The notes beneath the pieces were generated by a model. That model saw only the letters and a list, made by a program, of their open reading frames with translations. It did no database searches and was not told where the DNA came from. A stretch of 64,000 nt of DNA, taken from assembly GCA_029891345.1 (NCBI GenBank), contig CM056997.1, positions 214,435,212 through 214,499,211 on the forward strand, written 5' to 3'. Source of the stretch: Dryococelus australis. Its lineage: Eukaryota > Arthropoda > Insecta > Phasmatodea > Phasmatidae. The position numbers and the translations under genes were made by a program. How positions within the stretch are numbered: the stretch's first letter is position 1; each line of letters starts with the position of its first letter. Shown here piece after piece: positions 22,721-33,978 of this stretch.

Positions 22721-22751
22721 AGCTGGGTCGACAGGCTTTGTCGACCCAGCT
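22721..22751. repeat. Short perfect inverted repeat (13-bp arms, 5-nt loop)
   Basis: AGCTGGGTCGACA (22721-22733), GGCTT, TGTCGACCCAGCT (22739-22751). It lies inside the reading frame that follows the Pro/Gln repeat and keeps that frame open. One of four snap-back palindromes in the window. Confidence 0.9.
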
Positions 22752-23195
22752 GAACTTGAAACACTTTGGTGACACAACATACACTGTTGCTAATGGACAG
22801 GGCGAAAGTGGTTTGGGAGAAGTACAGATGGAGACAGGGATACGACCACTTGTCTGCACAGCGTGGCTAAGGACTGTCTAGTGGCGAGCTTCGCTCCACA
22901 TCACTAGCTGGCAGCGACTTTGTCTTATAAGAAACCAAAAGGAAACACATATTTATTAGCAAGTTTACAAAAACGAGTGCAGTAAAAAACTTGTAACAAA
23001 TACATTTACTACCGCTGTGAGTCAACAAGTTGATGTTTGCCGTGAAGAGATATTATTCTTCAACTATGTGCTGAAATGGATGGCACTCTATTTGACATAC
23101 AATGTACACACAGTTATTTTTAAGATTGAAATGGTTTTTTCAAAACTATTTAAAACTTGATTTATAGAGACATAATAAAGTTTTCAAAATTGATT

Positions 23196-23760
23196 TTCCA
23201 CCTCCACATTAACCTCCACATTCAACTCCACCTCCAAATTCACCTCCACACCAACCTACACAACCACATTTATCTCCACATTCACCTCCACAATATCCTC
23301 CACCTCCACATTCACCTCCACCTGCTCCATCCCTTGCTCCACCTGCTCGACACCTTTCTCCAGCTGATCCATCCCTTGCTCCACCTGCTCGACACCTTTC
23401 TCCACCTGCTCCACACCTTGCTCCACTTGATCCACACTTTTCTCCACCTGCTCCACACCTTGCTCCATTTACTCTTACACTTGTTCACCATGCTCCACAC
23501 TTAGCTCTGCATGCTCCGCACTTAGCTCCGCAAGTTCTTCACTTAAGACTTATCATCACACTTAAGACTTAACACCACACTAGCACCACATAGCACCACA
23601 CTAGCACCACATTGCACCACATAGAACCACAATCAGCATATAATTAGAACTGCAATCAGCACTGCAAACAGCACTGCAATCAGCACAGCAATTAGCACCA
23701 CAATTAGCACTGCAATCAGCGCCTCAATTATCACCACAATCAGCAGTGATAATAGCTCCA
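23196..23760 (+). repeat. Pro/His-rich then Ala-Gln-Ser repeat, protein-like
   Basis: One frame from about 23196 reads PPH/PPHS, then 9-residue units such as APPARHLSP and APPAPHLAP, then HAPHLA units to about 23560. Only one stop (near 23208) breaks about 120 codons. From about 23575 the sequence becomes CACCACACTAGCAC-type repeats, and at 23640-23755 it returns to the (A-L/P-Q-S)n block seen at 22473. The units are imperfect at DNA level but keep a clear protein pattern. The reverse strand gives only shadow ORFs. A short related stretch occurs at 51930-52010. Confidence 0.6.
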
Positions 23761-24033
23761 TAGCCCCATAGCTCCACAAACCCTTGGGGTAAGTTAGATT
23801 AATTTCTTGGCGTATTCATTCAGTTTGTGGAAGATCGTTCGTCTGGTATAACCTGTATCTCGTTGCGTCTAAGGTGTTTCGAAAATTACATTTTGCTCTT
23901 GAGTGCCGATGAGAGTGAAGTGCGTGTTCCTTGGTAAATTCAATTTTAATTGTAATTTGTTTTATTGTTTTTGTGACATTTGGGCATTTCGTTAGTTGGA
24001 TCATGTGTTTAATTAACTTTGTTTAATGACTTC

Positions 24034-24372
24034 AGTTAGTTAGCATTTGTTTCTGTCGTATATTGACAGGGAAATAGTTTTGTGGTTAATTTGTTACCGT
24101 TTTAATATAAATTTTGTGCTTCATTCGTTACAACTTGTAGCTTTATTGTGTTACTTGGTTTACTGAATTTGCATCAGTGATTAAAGTAATTTTTGAAGTC
24201 TTGTGTTTGGTTTATATTAGTCCAATTTAAGGTTACGAGCAGTAAATGTGTGATTTAAGTTCAGTTACTTAACACTTGTTTCTTTTATTCTGTCGTATAT
24301 TGATAGGGAAATAGTGTGCGACATAATCGGGTTAATTAATTTGTCTCAATGATTAAAGTAATTTTTTAACGA
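24034..24372. repeat. Imperfect direct repeat
   Basis: TGTCGTATATTGACAGGGAA at 24054 recurs as TGTCGTATATTGATAGGGAA at 24291, and GATTAAAGTAATTTTT at 24179 recurs at 24351. The different offsets (237 and 172 bp) imply a later deletion in one copy. The function is unknown; the copies could be remnants of LTRs or of a tandem duplication. Confidence 0.6.
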
Positions 24373-24374
24373 TA

Positions 24375-24860
24375 CGTACTTCGTTCTTTAAAAACATTCA
24401 TTTATTACAACTCGGGAATTTCACATATGTAGAGCTCAGTTTGCATTCATAGAGCGAGCTGGCCGGAGCTGGTCTCGTGCATTCCCTGGCCGAAGCGGAC
24501 GTCTCATTAGTCATTGACGTTCCATCCTCAGTACACCTTCAGAAATGGTAGGGTGAATATCGATATCGCCTCTCTCCAAACAAATAAATGGTCCTTATGC
24601 CACTGTTGTACCAACTTCTCATCTTATATACCCAATACACTAGACGCCATTACTCAGTTGGCTGCCGAACATCAGACAGCAAACATCGCCCTTAAATATA
24701 CACATTTCTCCCTACCCCAAAATACTAAAATCAAAAGAAAAAATTATTTATTTTTCAAAATTTTTCGAGATTTTCGAAAATAGGATTAATACTTAATATG
24801 ATCAATAAATTCTGAAATTAGTTGTTAGCCACTAATCCGCAATTAATCATGTCATTCACC
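24375..24860. other. Unassigned sequence with an 89-codon frame
   Basis: The frame at 24514-24783 reads through VNIDIASLQTNKWSLCHCC and later LDAITQLAAEHQTANIALKY. I do not recognise it and cannot attach it to the BEL remnant that follows. Confidence 0.3.
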
Positions 24861-24861
24861 T

Positions 24862-25560
24862 CAGATGTTCCAGAACCCGTATGACCCTACTACTAAGGTT
24901 GCACTATTGGAGGGGAGATCTTTATCACGTCCAGAATTGTGTGGTGCACATATGCTAACAAGATTGCTCAAGAAGGCCCGTATTCTATGAACTGACTCCA
25001 CAATTGTTCTGGCCTGGCTGTCAGCGTACTGTACAAAATTCGAGACATTCTTGGCGAACATGGTGTTAGAAATTCAAGACAGCACATCAATGGCTGGGTG
25101 GAGACATATATTCCCAAGAGAGAACCCTGCTGATATAATTTCGAGAGGAACCTGTCCAGATCAGCTTATTGAAAATACCTTCCGGTGGCAGGGACCATCC
25201 TGGCTTTCAGAATCCTTCATACCATGGCGTATAAGTACACAACCTATCATTCAAGACGTACATGAAGAACGTAAACTTAATATCAGCCTCATCATGACCA
25301 CACCAGATTATATCATAAAGTGATTTTCCAAGCCAACCAGGCTCCAAAGGGCGATAACATATAGTTTCAGGTTCTCACATAACTGTAAGTTTCCACATTC
25401 AATGCAGAAGACTCGTTCACTTGAACTGGAAGAACTAGAAAAATCATTACATTCATGTATCAGAACAGTCCAGTCGCAAGAATATCCAAGTGAAAGTCAT
25501 GCCCTGACAATGGCCAGCCATTATCCAGCAAGAGCACACTCTAGTGTCTGAATCCATCTT
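24862..25560 (+). pseudogene. pol: BEL/Pao pol: RNase H and connection region
   Basis: One frame carries LSRPELCGAHMLTRLL (about 24927-24974), TDSTIVLAWL (24991-25020) and ANMVLEIQDSTSMAGWRHIF, then ENPADIISRGTCPDQL and WQGPSWL. These are the conserved RNase H blocks of BEL/Pao elements. It has one TGA (24988) and ends at TGA 25321; another frame continues with TRLQRAITYSFRFSHNCKF and the pre-integrase linker. Most of RT, expected 5' of this, is missing. The strand and order suit the other half of the BEL remnant at 6.3-7.96 kb. Confidence 0.8.
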
Positions 25561-26690
25561 TGTTGCTTTGAAGCTTCGAGTTCAGCAGTTGGACCAACTG
25601 CTGAACTCGAAGCTTCCTTTTGAACAGAAACATCAAGTAATTATACCTCAGAGACATCACCCAACTTAGTTAGTCATCGAAAGGGAACATCTACTGCTGC
25701 TTTATGCTAATTATCAGCTGTTATTTTTATCATTAAGATCAACATTTTGGATCGTAAATAGAAGAGCTTCAATTCAAAGCATCCTTCATCACTCTATTGT
25801 TTGTAAAAAAAACCGAAGGAATAAACCTTGCAGCAGCTCATGGTTCAGTTGCCTCACGCTCGAGTTAATACAGCAAGACTCTTTCTTAACTCTGGAGTGG
25901 ATTATACTGGACCCATTTACACAAAATGGGGAACACGTAAAAGCAAGATTCAGATCAAATGCTACATTGTAATATTAATTTGTATGGCTACAAAGGCAAT
26001 CCACTTAGAGGTTGTGAGTGACATGTCCACTCTAGCATTTTTGGCAGCTCTGAAGAGGTTTGTGTCACGACAAGGTCGAAGAGATAACATCACCAGTGAA
26101 AATGGAAGCAATTTTGTTGGAGCTCATAAAGAACTGCAAGAGTTGTACATTCTTTTCGAAAATGAATCTTATCAGGCCTGTCTTCTTGGCTACACCACAC
26201 AGGAAAGATTAAAGTGGTACTTCATTCCTCCTGGAGTACCACACTTTGGTGGTATGCGGGAGGCAGGCATAATGTCTTTAAAATTCCACTTACATAGGGT
26301 TATAGGGACCATATGTTTGACGTATGAAGAGTCCATCACATTGGTGACCCAAATCGAATCTTGTCTAAATTACAGACTGGGTTTGCTCTCTAGACGGCAA
26401 CTATTTCAGCAGAAACTTCAACAGTTTTGGCACAGATGGTCCAAGGAGTACTTGAATCATCTTCACCAGAGGGTCAAATGGACATCATCTTCTGCAAGCA
26501 TAAAGGCTGGCGAATTGGTGGTGCTGGAAGAAGATAGTGTACCACCATTATGCTGGCGAATGGGAGTTATCGAAGATATACATTCAGGAACTGATGGTCT
26601 GGTATGAGCAGCTTCTGTCCGGACCTCTACTGGAACATACAAGAGACCAGTTACGAAGATATCTCCTCTTCCAGTGAATCAATGGCGATG
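25560..26690 (+). pseudogene. pol: BEL/Pao integrase, partly open
   Basis: The zinc-finger part is visible before the core: FEQKHQVIIPQRHH (about 25620) and ILHHSIVCKK (about 25785). A frameshift leads into the 259-codon frame 25828-26607. Its core has SGVDYTGPI with the first catalytic Asp, KAIHLEVVSDMSTLAFLAAL, and SENGSNFVGA, where Glu replaces the expected second Asp. PHFGGMREAG supplies the third acidic residue. About 60 residues seem deleted after CLNYRLGLLS, before QFWHRWSKEYLNHLHQRVKW. The C-terminal part (LVVLEEDSVPPLCWRMGVIE) ends near 26690. The changed catalytic residue, the deletion and the frameshift make it inactive. Confidence 0.8.
25571..25615. repeat. Perfect palindrome (22-bp arms, 1-nt centre)
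   Basis: AAGCTTCGAGTTCAGCAGTTGG (25571-25592; quoted here only as an arm of 22), then A, then its exact reverse complement (25594-25615). The right arm reads in the BEL integrase frame (QLLNSKLPFE), while the left arm looks like an inverted copy of it placed upstream. The integrase frame remains open across it. Confidence 0.95.
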
Positions 26691-26699
26691 ATATAACAG

Positions 26700-27220
26700 T
26701 TTTACTATGTACTGAACTAAGTCCAAATCATGATTACATATGGCTTATGCATAATTACATTGATCTTGCTCAAATTGACAACTGGCGAGTTATTCTGTAT
26801 GCATTTCTTGTATCATTGTGTTTCAGTATTAACATTCGTAGTCATAAGTTGTGATGCATAGCATTTAGCATCTAAGAAATCACTGAATGAATATGTGTAG
26901 TAGAAAAAGTTGGCTCAACTCCTTTTTTTTTGGGGGGGGGGGGGGGGGTCGGTAAGTTGAGACTGAATATTTGTTGGTGTTTGTGTTTGTGGTCTACGAA
27001 GCCGAGACTTCAAGAACAAATTCTTTGTTCAACAGCAAGGGGTCACTCGTGGTCAGTTGAGACGAAAATTTGGAGGAAGACAGACGTGTTGTATGGCCGT
27101 ATGCGGCTACTCGCTAATAAAGTGCTGAGAACGTGTGCAAATCCAGTGATTTAATGGCCCTTTCAATTAAAATACAGTTCATGTAATTATTTTATGCAGC
27201 AGTTAAAACACCTTTGAATA
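26700..27220. other. Non-coding, with a G tract
   Basis: A run of 17-18 G follows T8 at 26931-26949. A 74-codon ORF starting in the tract has no known motif. If the BEL element kept a 3' LTR it would lie here, but no clear match to sequence before 6.3 kb was confirmed except repeat copy B next to it. Confidence 0.4.
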
Positions 27221-27224
27221 GTTA

Positions 27225-27600
27225 CATCATGCATGGCGTGTTTGTTTGTTTCCTCAAATATGTCGAGTATCACAAGCGTTTTGTATGTCTCTTGACATAG
27301 AAGTTTCTCATTTTTGGTTAAATTGACATTTTACTTACTTTTATTTTTAGTTGTACTGTTTCATTTATAATTAATACGAATGAGAACATAGAGGAAATAG
27401 GTTTGATGGCGATAGTAAGAAATACTTCTCAAGCAACGTATTATTAAACTCAGTGCCCACGAACGCTGTGTGTTGTCCCTGCGGTGTAATTGTCTAATAT
27501 TTGCAAAGCTTTCGTTGTATGAGACGGAGTAATAGAAAGAAAGAAGAACTTTACAGAGACATCAGAAAAGTAAAGTAGAAGTAATCATGAATGAACTACA
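27225..27600. repeat. Dispersed repeat family, copy B
   Basis: It resembles 4836-5240. GCGTGTTTGTTTGTTTCCT corresponds to the start, TTTTTGGTTAAATTGA lies in the middle, and GGTGTAATTGTCTAATATTTG (about 27483) and CATCAGAAAAGTAAAGTAGAAG lie near the end. Copies A and B lie outside the two BEL halves in the same orientation, so they could be very old LTRs, but their divergence looks larger than the decay of the BEL coding sequence. Confidence 0.55.
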
Positions 27601-27609
27601 CCTCCAGTC

Positions 27610-30600
27610 ATCTGTGGCCGGTGGATATACAACTTTATCCACTGGAGAAGCTATACACGACTGACGACAGAACTATAAAAAAAAATTTCTCTGGTTCATG
27701 AGACAGACTGTAGCTAGAGTTTATGAGCTGTGACAGGCCGCAACTGTGCCTGGCAAGAGGTGTGATGATGATGACGATAGATGATGAAGAGGGCGAAAAA
27801 AAAGGAAGGAGGGGGAAGAGCAGTGTTCCTGGAGAGATGACCAGGTCTGATTGAAAGTGGTTTCGCTGAGCGAGCAACAAACATGATTCCGCTACCCACA
27901 GGGAGAAAAAAAAAGCCACTGTGGTGTCCGCTGATCTGCTGCTTAAGCGATTTCCTCTTCATTACTGAAAGATTTTCGAAGTTTGGCGTTGGAAGAGCAA
28001 GAACTGTGTCCAAATACCAGCTAATAAACGTCTTCATTCTCAGACTCTTCATAAGCATCGTTTAATAAGTTTCCCAAAGGTAAATTTATAGACTATATTC
28101 ATGGAAATCATAGAAAAAATGTTATGTTCCCACCAATAATCTATGCGTACGCCACTTGCATACTTCGTATAGAACTATGCCAGTGGCGTACTTTATATTC
28201 CCAATTCTCATAGTGAATTTTTTTCCTACTTCTACTAGGTTTTTGGAAACACTGTTAACATATTCTTTCGTAGGACTACAATAATCATTCTTCTAAAACT
28301 GCTATACTCCTACTAAGTAGACTTGGCAGATATCTATTTGAAGTATTACAACCTACAGGTTTGCATTTGATCATACTTTATTGATAAATATCAATAAAAT
28401 TATTTTGTTCCCGAAAAAATAATTTAGTTAGAAGTGAAAAAAGTACTGTTCGAATTGTCTCCACGAAAAAAATAATATTTAGGGGCCCCAAAACTCAAAA
28501 TCTTGTGCAAAAGAAACATGCATTTTGTCATTCGACCTCCTTTTTCCAGAAGTTTGTATCTGTATAAAGAATATTTCTGTAAAACTGTAAACAATTGTAT
28601 AAATTGTAAATAATTCCCTTGTAAATTGTGAAGATAACAGTGACAATGCATGAATTAGCAAAAATTCGCAGTCGCAAATGGAAAAATTTGTAACTTCAAT
28701 CACCTGCATGCTAGATTTCATACACTTGTGTAAGGTTTTTTCCATCAGTAACTGCTGTATTTGTAACATAAAATTACACTCTTCGTTTGTGTTGTATGTG
28801 AATTATTCAATATTTCGTTGCATGTCGTGTGGTCTATTGGTATCAGAGTTCAAAATTCACCGCGTCAAACTGCAGAGGTAAAGAACGAAACTGCCACCCA
28901 ATCATTTAATGTAATATCCCTGTATTTACATACTCGGTTGGAGTACAGCATCACCTACAACATATCCATTATTTTATGTGCTGGCAGTGATATGCTTGGA
29001 GAAATATAAGAAGTATCACAGCTTTCATTCCCGCTCCCGTTTAGACATTGCCGAACTAATGAAATGAGACGGTTTGCAGAAAAGTAGTCTTGATGTTCCG
29101 CGAGACCGATAACAAATTATGCATAAATTGTGTTTAATGTAGTAGTGTCGTCCCATCTCCTCCCTCCTCAATTTCTCCATTTCCCTAATTATGCATACAA
29201 CTTGATTTTAATTTTCCGACGAAAATAAAAATTACTTTTCCTGTGACCATTTTCAAATCTGTTAAGTGTCAATTCTCTCTGTGCTTCATCTAATAATTCG
29301 GATTTCGATTTTATTTCTGTTCTTCCAGAAGACGATAAATACGGCGGTATAAAAAATGGAATACTGTTTAAAGAAATATAAAAGTGACTATTCCAAACTA
29401 AATGAATGACATATTATACCAAGAAAATTGTAAAGGGCCACAAAACTATTGTTAATATGATTTTTTCTTATTTTCGGCGCTTAATATTACTGATCTGTAG
29501 CATTATGCACCGTGTATATTGACGAGCATAACACTAATTAATTAAAATGTTATTTCATAGGATTGCCTGTTTTCCCATTAAACCCAACAGAACATGTGCA
29601 ATGCATACTTACAAACATAAAGACATAGATAAAACTCTGTTTTGAAGTACGAGGTCGTACATATATTATAATTTCATTATTTATTTTTCAACTTCTTGAA
29701 ATAACAATCTCTCTCGTTCTTGTACAGAGTTGAATTACGAACGCGCAATAAAAAAAAACCGTTTTTCAAACAAGTAGCACCGCATTACTCACTGCCGTTA
29801 GCCGTCCATAAATCCCGGAACACGTTACCCGGTTTGCTAATTACCTCATAACAACCTGAGCAGTTCCCTCGCAGCTGGTCGAACTTTATTTGTGCCAACA
29901 ACGACATGGCATCTGACTTGCTAAATTCAAACCAGTTGCATATATTTGTAAAAAAAAAATATATGCAGCTCTGTCGACAAATCACTGTTTTCTTAAGCCA
30001 GTCTTCTTAGTCTATAAAAGGCTTCATCAAATATTCAGCAGCCACGCGTCGTAAAAACCTAATCTACACGTCGGCTAAATCACAGCTGTTTCAAAAGACA
30101 CGCCCAATGCCTCGTAAAAAAAGTGCCGTAGAAAGAGAGAATTACTTCGTGCTGTTATATTCAAGTGGTGTGTTAGCTGTTCATATTATCACATGATTCA
30201 GATATTATTAGTTCTTTCCTGGTCATTTCTGCTGTCGTGATAAATTGCAGTTATCTCAGACTGGGAAAATATTTGCACATTTAGTTTTTTTTTAAATTAA
30301 TTTTTTTGTTAATGAGTTAATTTAACGTTTCCTTAAACGAATATTTGATAAATCATACAACACTCAGCAACATAACTGTAGAGTCTTTTTGAAATTCTCG
30401 TGGACGAGTGAGGTGGGCGTCGGTGGGACATCACGAGAAACTGGAATAGCAGTGCTAGTGGACTCGTTTACACTCCAAGCCCGAGTCAGTGATATCAATC
30501 AGTGAAATATCATACATACACTGACTGTCAGTTGATAAGCTACTGCCGACTGGCGAGGCAAACAAATTTACTGTGAACAAGCGATTCCACAAGCAATGGA

Positions 30601-32475
30601 ATTCTTGACATTCAGCGGTAATCGCAAACAAGTCAGTGAAATTTAGCAACCATTTTCATTAGTTGTCTTGAACTGATTATAAGTAGCTCAATTTTCACTG
30701 TTCTCACTGATTTGGCTCAATTATCAATGTTTCAAGTTTAGAGTGTGAACAGTGAGACTACAACGTTTAAATTGACAGGACTAATTTGCTAACCTGATCA
30801 ATACCATTAAATATTCAGTAATAGTTTATTAGTACCACAAAGTGTTGTAATAGAGTGAACTGTTGTCACTTGTGGCCAAAGTAACTATATTTTTTCAGCG
30901 GTGTAAATGAATAAATATATTTAATGTAGATATTTTATTCAGACCTCCATCCTTCATGATCCTGGCAACACCAAGTACATACAAATGTAGTTGCCAGTGG
31001 GCTGGCCATCCAGTAGGGAACCTTTCGCAGCACGCAGTGAGTAATCAGAGACAAGGCCCGTTTTCAGGGCTTTGGGAAGCCAAACAGAAAATTGGTAAGC
31101 CCACATCAATGGAATAAATATTTTTCGCTTCTGAAAGCTTACATATTCTGTGCTATTACTCTGCAGACATGACAAAAGACACAGTGGAAACCTTAACCTT
31201 TGTCGCGTTCGAAACATTGCCTGCACAACGCGAGTACGTCAGTCTACACCGTGCGCAGTCAGATACCGATTGCTTGCCGTGCAGAATTCCAATAATTCGG
31301 ACAACACCGCCGCGCCCGGAGTGAGATTAAGGCGACGGGAAACATCAATCATGCATTATCCTACCGAAGAGGATGGACACACTACACTCCGAATACTTGC
31401 ACATTTATTTCATCATATCAACTTGGATGCCTGTTTTCCCTACTTGTCCTGAATGACTCCAAGTCCGTAATAAACAAAGGTAAATAGACTGAATCACGCA
31501 CAAACAAATCCTAAGGAACGAAATTATTTTCACTGTGGCTCTAGGCAACGAAACAGTTCAATTCACTCGAGTGTGAATAAAACTGTACAGATTAGCAAAC
31601 TGGCGTATAAATTCGCAAAAATTACAGTCATCTAATAAAATTACAGCCTCGCGAGTTGCTTGATGTTAATATTTATTCTGTATTACAACAAACTCCGACT
31701 CTCTATTATCGCAAAAAGTACAATTTACAAAAATAAACAATTGTTCGACAATGCGCTTCACATTGACACATTGCTACATTCAATCTCTCATTTATGTAAT
31801 AGCGAGCTCATGCATGTCACACCTAAGTGTACAAATCTCTGCTGCCAGCACACCCAACAGATTTTCTTATTAACAAAGTTTTCCATGAGCAGTAAACTTT
31901 CTGTACTGGAGCATTTGTTACGCTCAAGAACGCAATTCAACGTGAAAAAAAAGCCACCCTGAAATAATTTAAATATTATTATTTAAAATAAATAAGCATA
32001 TGTGTCTATCACAGATCACTTAGAAGTGTTGAAAGCTGCGGATGTAAATAGTTAAGTATTCAACTTATTTTCTTCTGAAGGACGTCCACCAACATTTTAT
32101 TGCCAGTATACGAAATTCATGTAAAGTGAATATTCAAATGCGAGGGGGCCAGCCCCCGGGAAGGGAGCCACGTCAGTAAAGCAGACAATAGGCTTATGGC
32201 CGTGCAGTATTCAACAAACCTGTGCTGGAGCATCGACAACTCACAGGGCCGTGACGTCTAGCGCGTATGTTCCGCTTACAGAGCTATTTTTATGATGCGC
32301 CTCTGTACCCTTGTCATTGTATCAATTTTAAATCACGGTTCACGCGACCAAACTTTGATTTTATTAAGAAAATGAGTGTCTCGACTGACTTACTCATAAA
32401 ATCACAGCCCAAATCGCTGGCCACAACCACATGCACATTTAGGGATGTCTTCCTCTTAGGGCGCAGCCCCCCTCC
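27610..32475. other. Long intergenic stretch without recognisable genes
   Basis: The longest ORFs (about 115 codons at 27714-28058, minus) have no family motif. A hairpin (GTACGCCACTTGCAT at 28147, matched 14 of 15 by 28177-28191) lies at 28147-28191. TATAAAAGG at 30014 would make a good TATA box, but no reading frame follows. The stretch 30380-31450 is a mixed-composition block with no motif. Confidence 0.4.
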
Positions 32476-32479
32476 CCAC

Positions 32480-33130
32480 AATTAAAATCATTTTTCGAAA
32501 TTCGACCCTCGAGAGGGTGAAAAAGGGTAAATTATATTTTCGAGGACTCCTTTAACAGCTCATTAACCTGGCAAAATATGCATTTGTGCTCTCAGCTTCA
32601 GGTAGCCTATACGAAAAGGCCTACATAAAAATTATTTAAGGATTTTTTTTAAATCAAATCTTAAGAGATTGGAAACGAGTAAATTGTGTTTTTGAGGACT
32701 CCTCAATAGCGTATTAACGTGGTAAGATATCCTTATTCTCTCAACTTCGAAATGTTACCTATATAAATGCCTAAAAACCAATTTTAATTTTATTTCGAAA
32801 TTTTATTCCTTAGAGGGTGGAAAGGTGTAAAATGTGTTTTACAAGTCTCTTGAATAGCGCATCAATGCGAAAAGATATAGTTTTTATCTTTGCATTAAAA
32901 GGTTACCTATATAAATGCTTAGAGCATGGGTTTTAGGTTTTTCCGAAATTCAATCCTGTAGAGGGCTTAAAGGTTTAAAATATGTTTTCGAAGATTCCTC
33001 AATACCCCAGTAACCAGATAATATATCGTTAATATCTTTGCTTTAAAAGTTTGTGCATATAAATGCCTAAAACCAAATCAAGGTCTTTAAAATTAACTTT
33101 CCAATCCCTAAGAAGGTGTAAAAATCGTCC
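32480..33130. repeat. Degenerate tandem repeat, 150-bp period
   Basis: Five diverged units are marked by a CGAAATTC..CCT..GAGGGTGAAA-like word at about 32512, 32663, 32812, 32961 and 33112. Spacings are 149-151 bp. Each unit also has CTCAATAGCG and TACCTATATAAATGCCTA words. Even spacing with high divergence suggests an old array. Confidence 0.8.
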
Positions 33131-33134
33131 GGAT

Positions 33135-33700
33135 GTGTTTCCTTGATAGGCTACCTATATTGCCTCATTTCCTTTCCTGTAACCTTGAAACCTTTTGAAT
33201 CAACATGTCTTGTAATAAAATTACCAAACGAAAAAGTAAGAATAGAAATGAAACCTTTATCTTACAGATAAACATGTTTATTTCCCTTTGTTATGATATG
33301 ATCAAACCTTTACTTGACATCCCTGCCTGATCACACCTTCAGACTTTAAACCAGAACGCCAGGCATCACAACAACGAAATGAGAAACGGAAAACAGCAGT
33401 AATCCCCTCCACCGGCAAGCGATGGGGGACATGTATGTGTAAACAACGCGTCGATATAGGCCAACACGAGGTGGGGCTTCAAGGGAAGAATGCAGAATGG
33501 GTATGTCCGATCGCCGCTAACCGTTCCACTAGGAATAGCCTCCGGGACCATGTTAAGGTGGGAACAGTCTAATTAGTTGAACAGAGTAGTGACGTGTGTA
33601 GTAATAATAATGTAATTTCAATCAATATCAGTCACATAAGCTCCCCCGAGTGTTTAATAGTACCGTACCATGTTATTGTATGTGTATCATGTCTAAATGA
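33135..33700. other. No recognisable gene
   Basis: Ordinary sequence between two tandem arrays. The minus-strand 61-codon ORF (33366-33551) has no motif. Confidence 0.4.
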
Positions 33701-33713
33701 AGCCCCTCATACA

Positions 33714-33978
33714 CAGCATTGCTATTCCATCTCATTTCTTGAATTCAACTACGACCGTAACCCTATCATCTATGGAGTTGACTAAATGTAAACTTCATAA
33801 CAGCATTGCTATTCCATCTCATTTCTTGAATTCAACTACGACCGTAACCCTATCATCTATGGAGTTGACTAAATGTAAACTTCATAACAGCATTGCTATT
33901 CCATCTCATTTCTTGAAGTCAACTACGACCGTAACCCTATCATCTATGGAGTTGACTAAATGTAAACTTCATAACAGC
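33714..33978. repeat. Tandem repeat, 87 bp x 3
   Basis: ATTGCTATTCCATCTCATTT starts at 33718, 33805 and 33892; a partial fourth start follows at about 33965. The units are nearly identical (one AATTC/AAGTC difference in the third). Because 87 bp is 29 codons, the forward frame 33697-33996 shows a repeated peptide, a by-product of the repeat. Confidence 0.95.

Noticed and set aside
23256-23468. Minus-strand EQVEKGVEQVEQ-type coiled-coil ORF
   Set aside because: It is the complement of the Pro/His-rich plus-strand repeat, which has the more natural protein continuation.
30012-30045. TATAAAAGG with a downstream TTCAGC as a core promoter
   Set aside because: No reading frame or exon-like sequence follows; one TATA word in AT-rich DNA is expected by chance.
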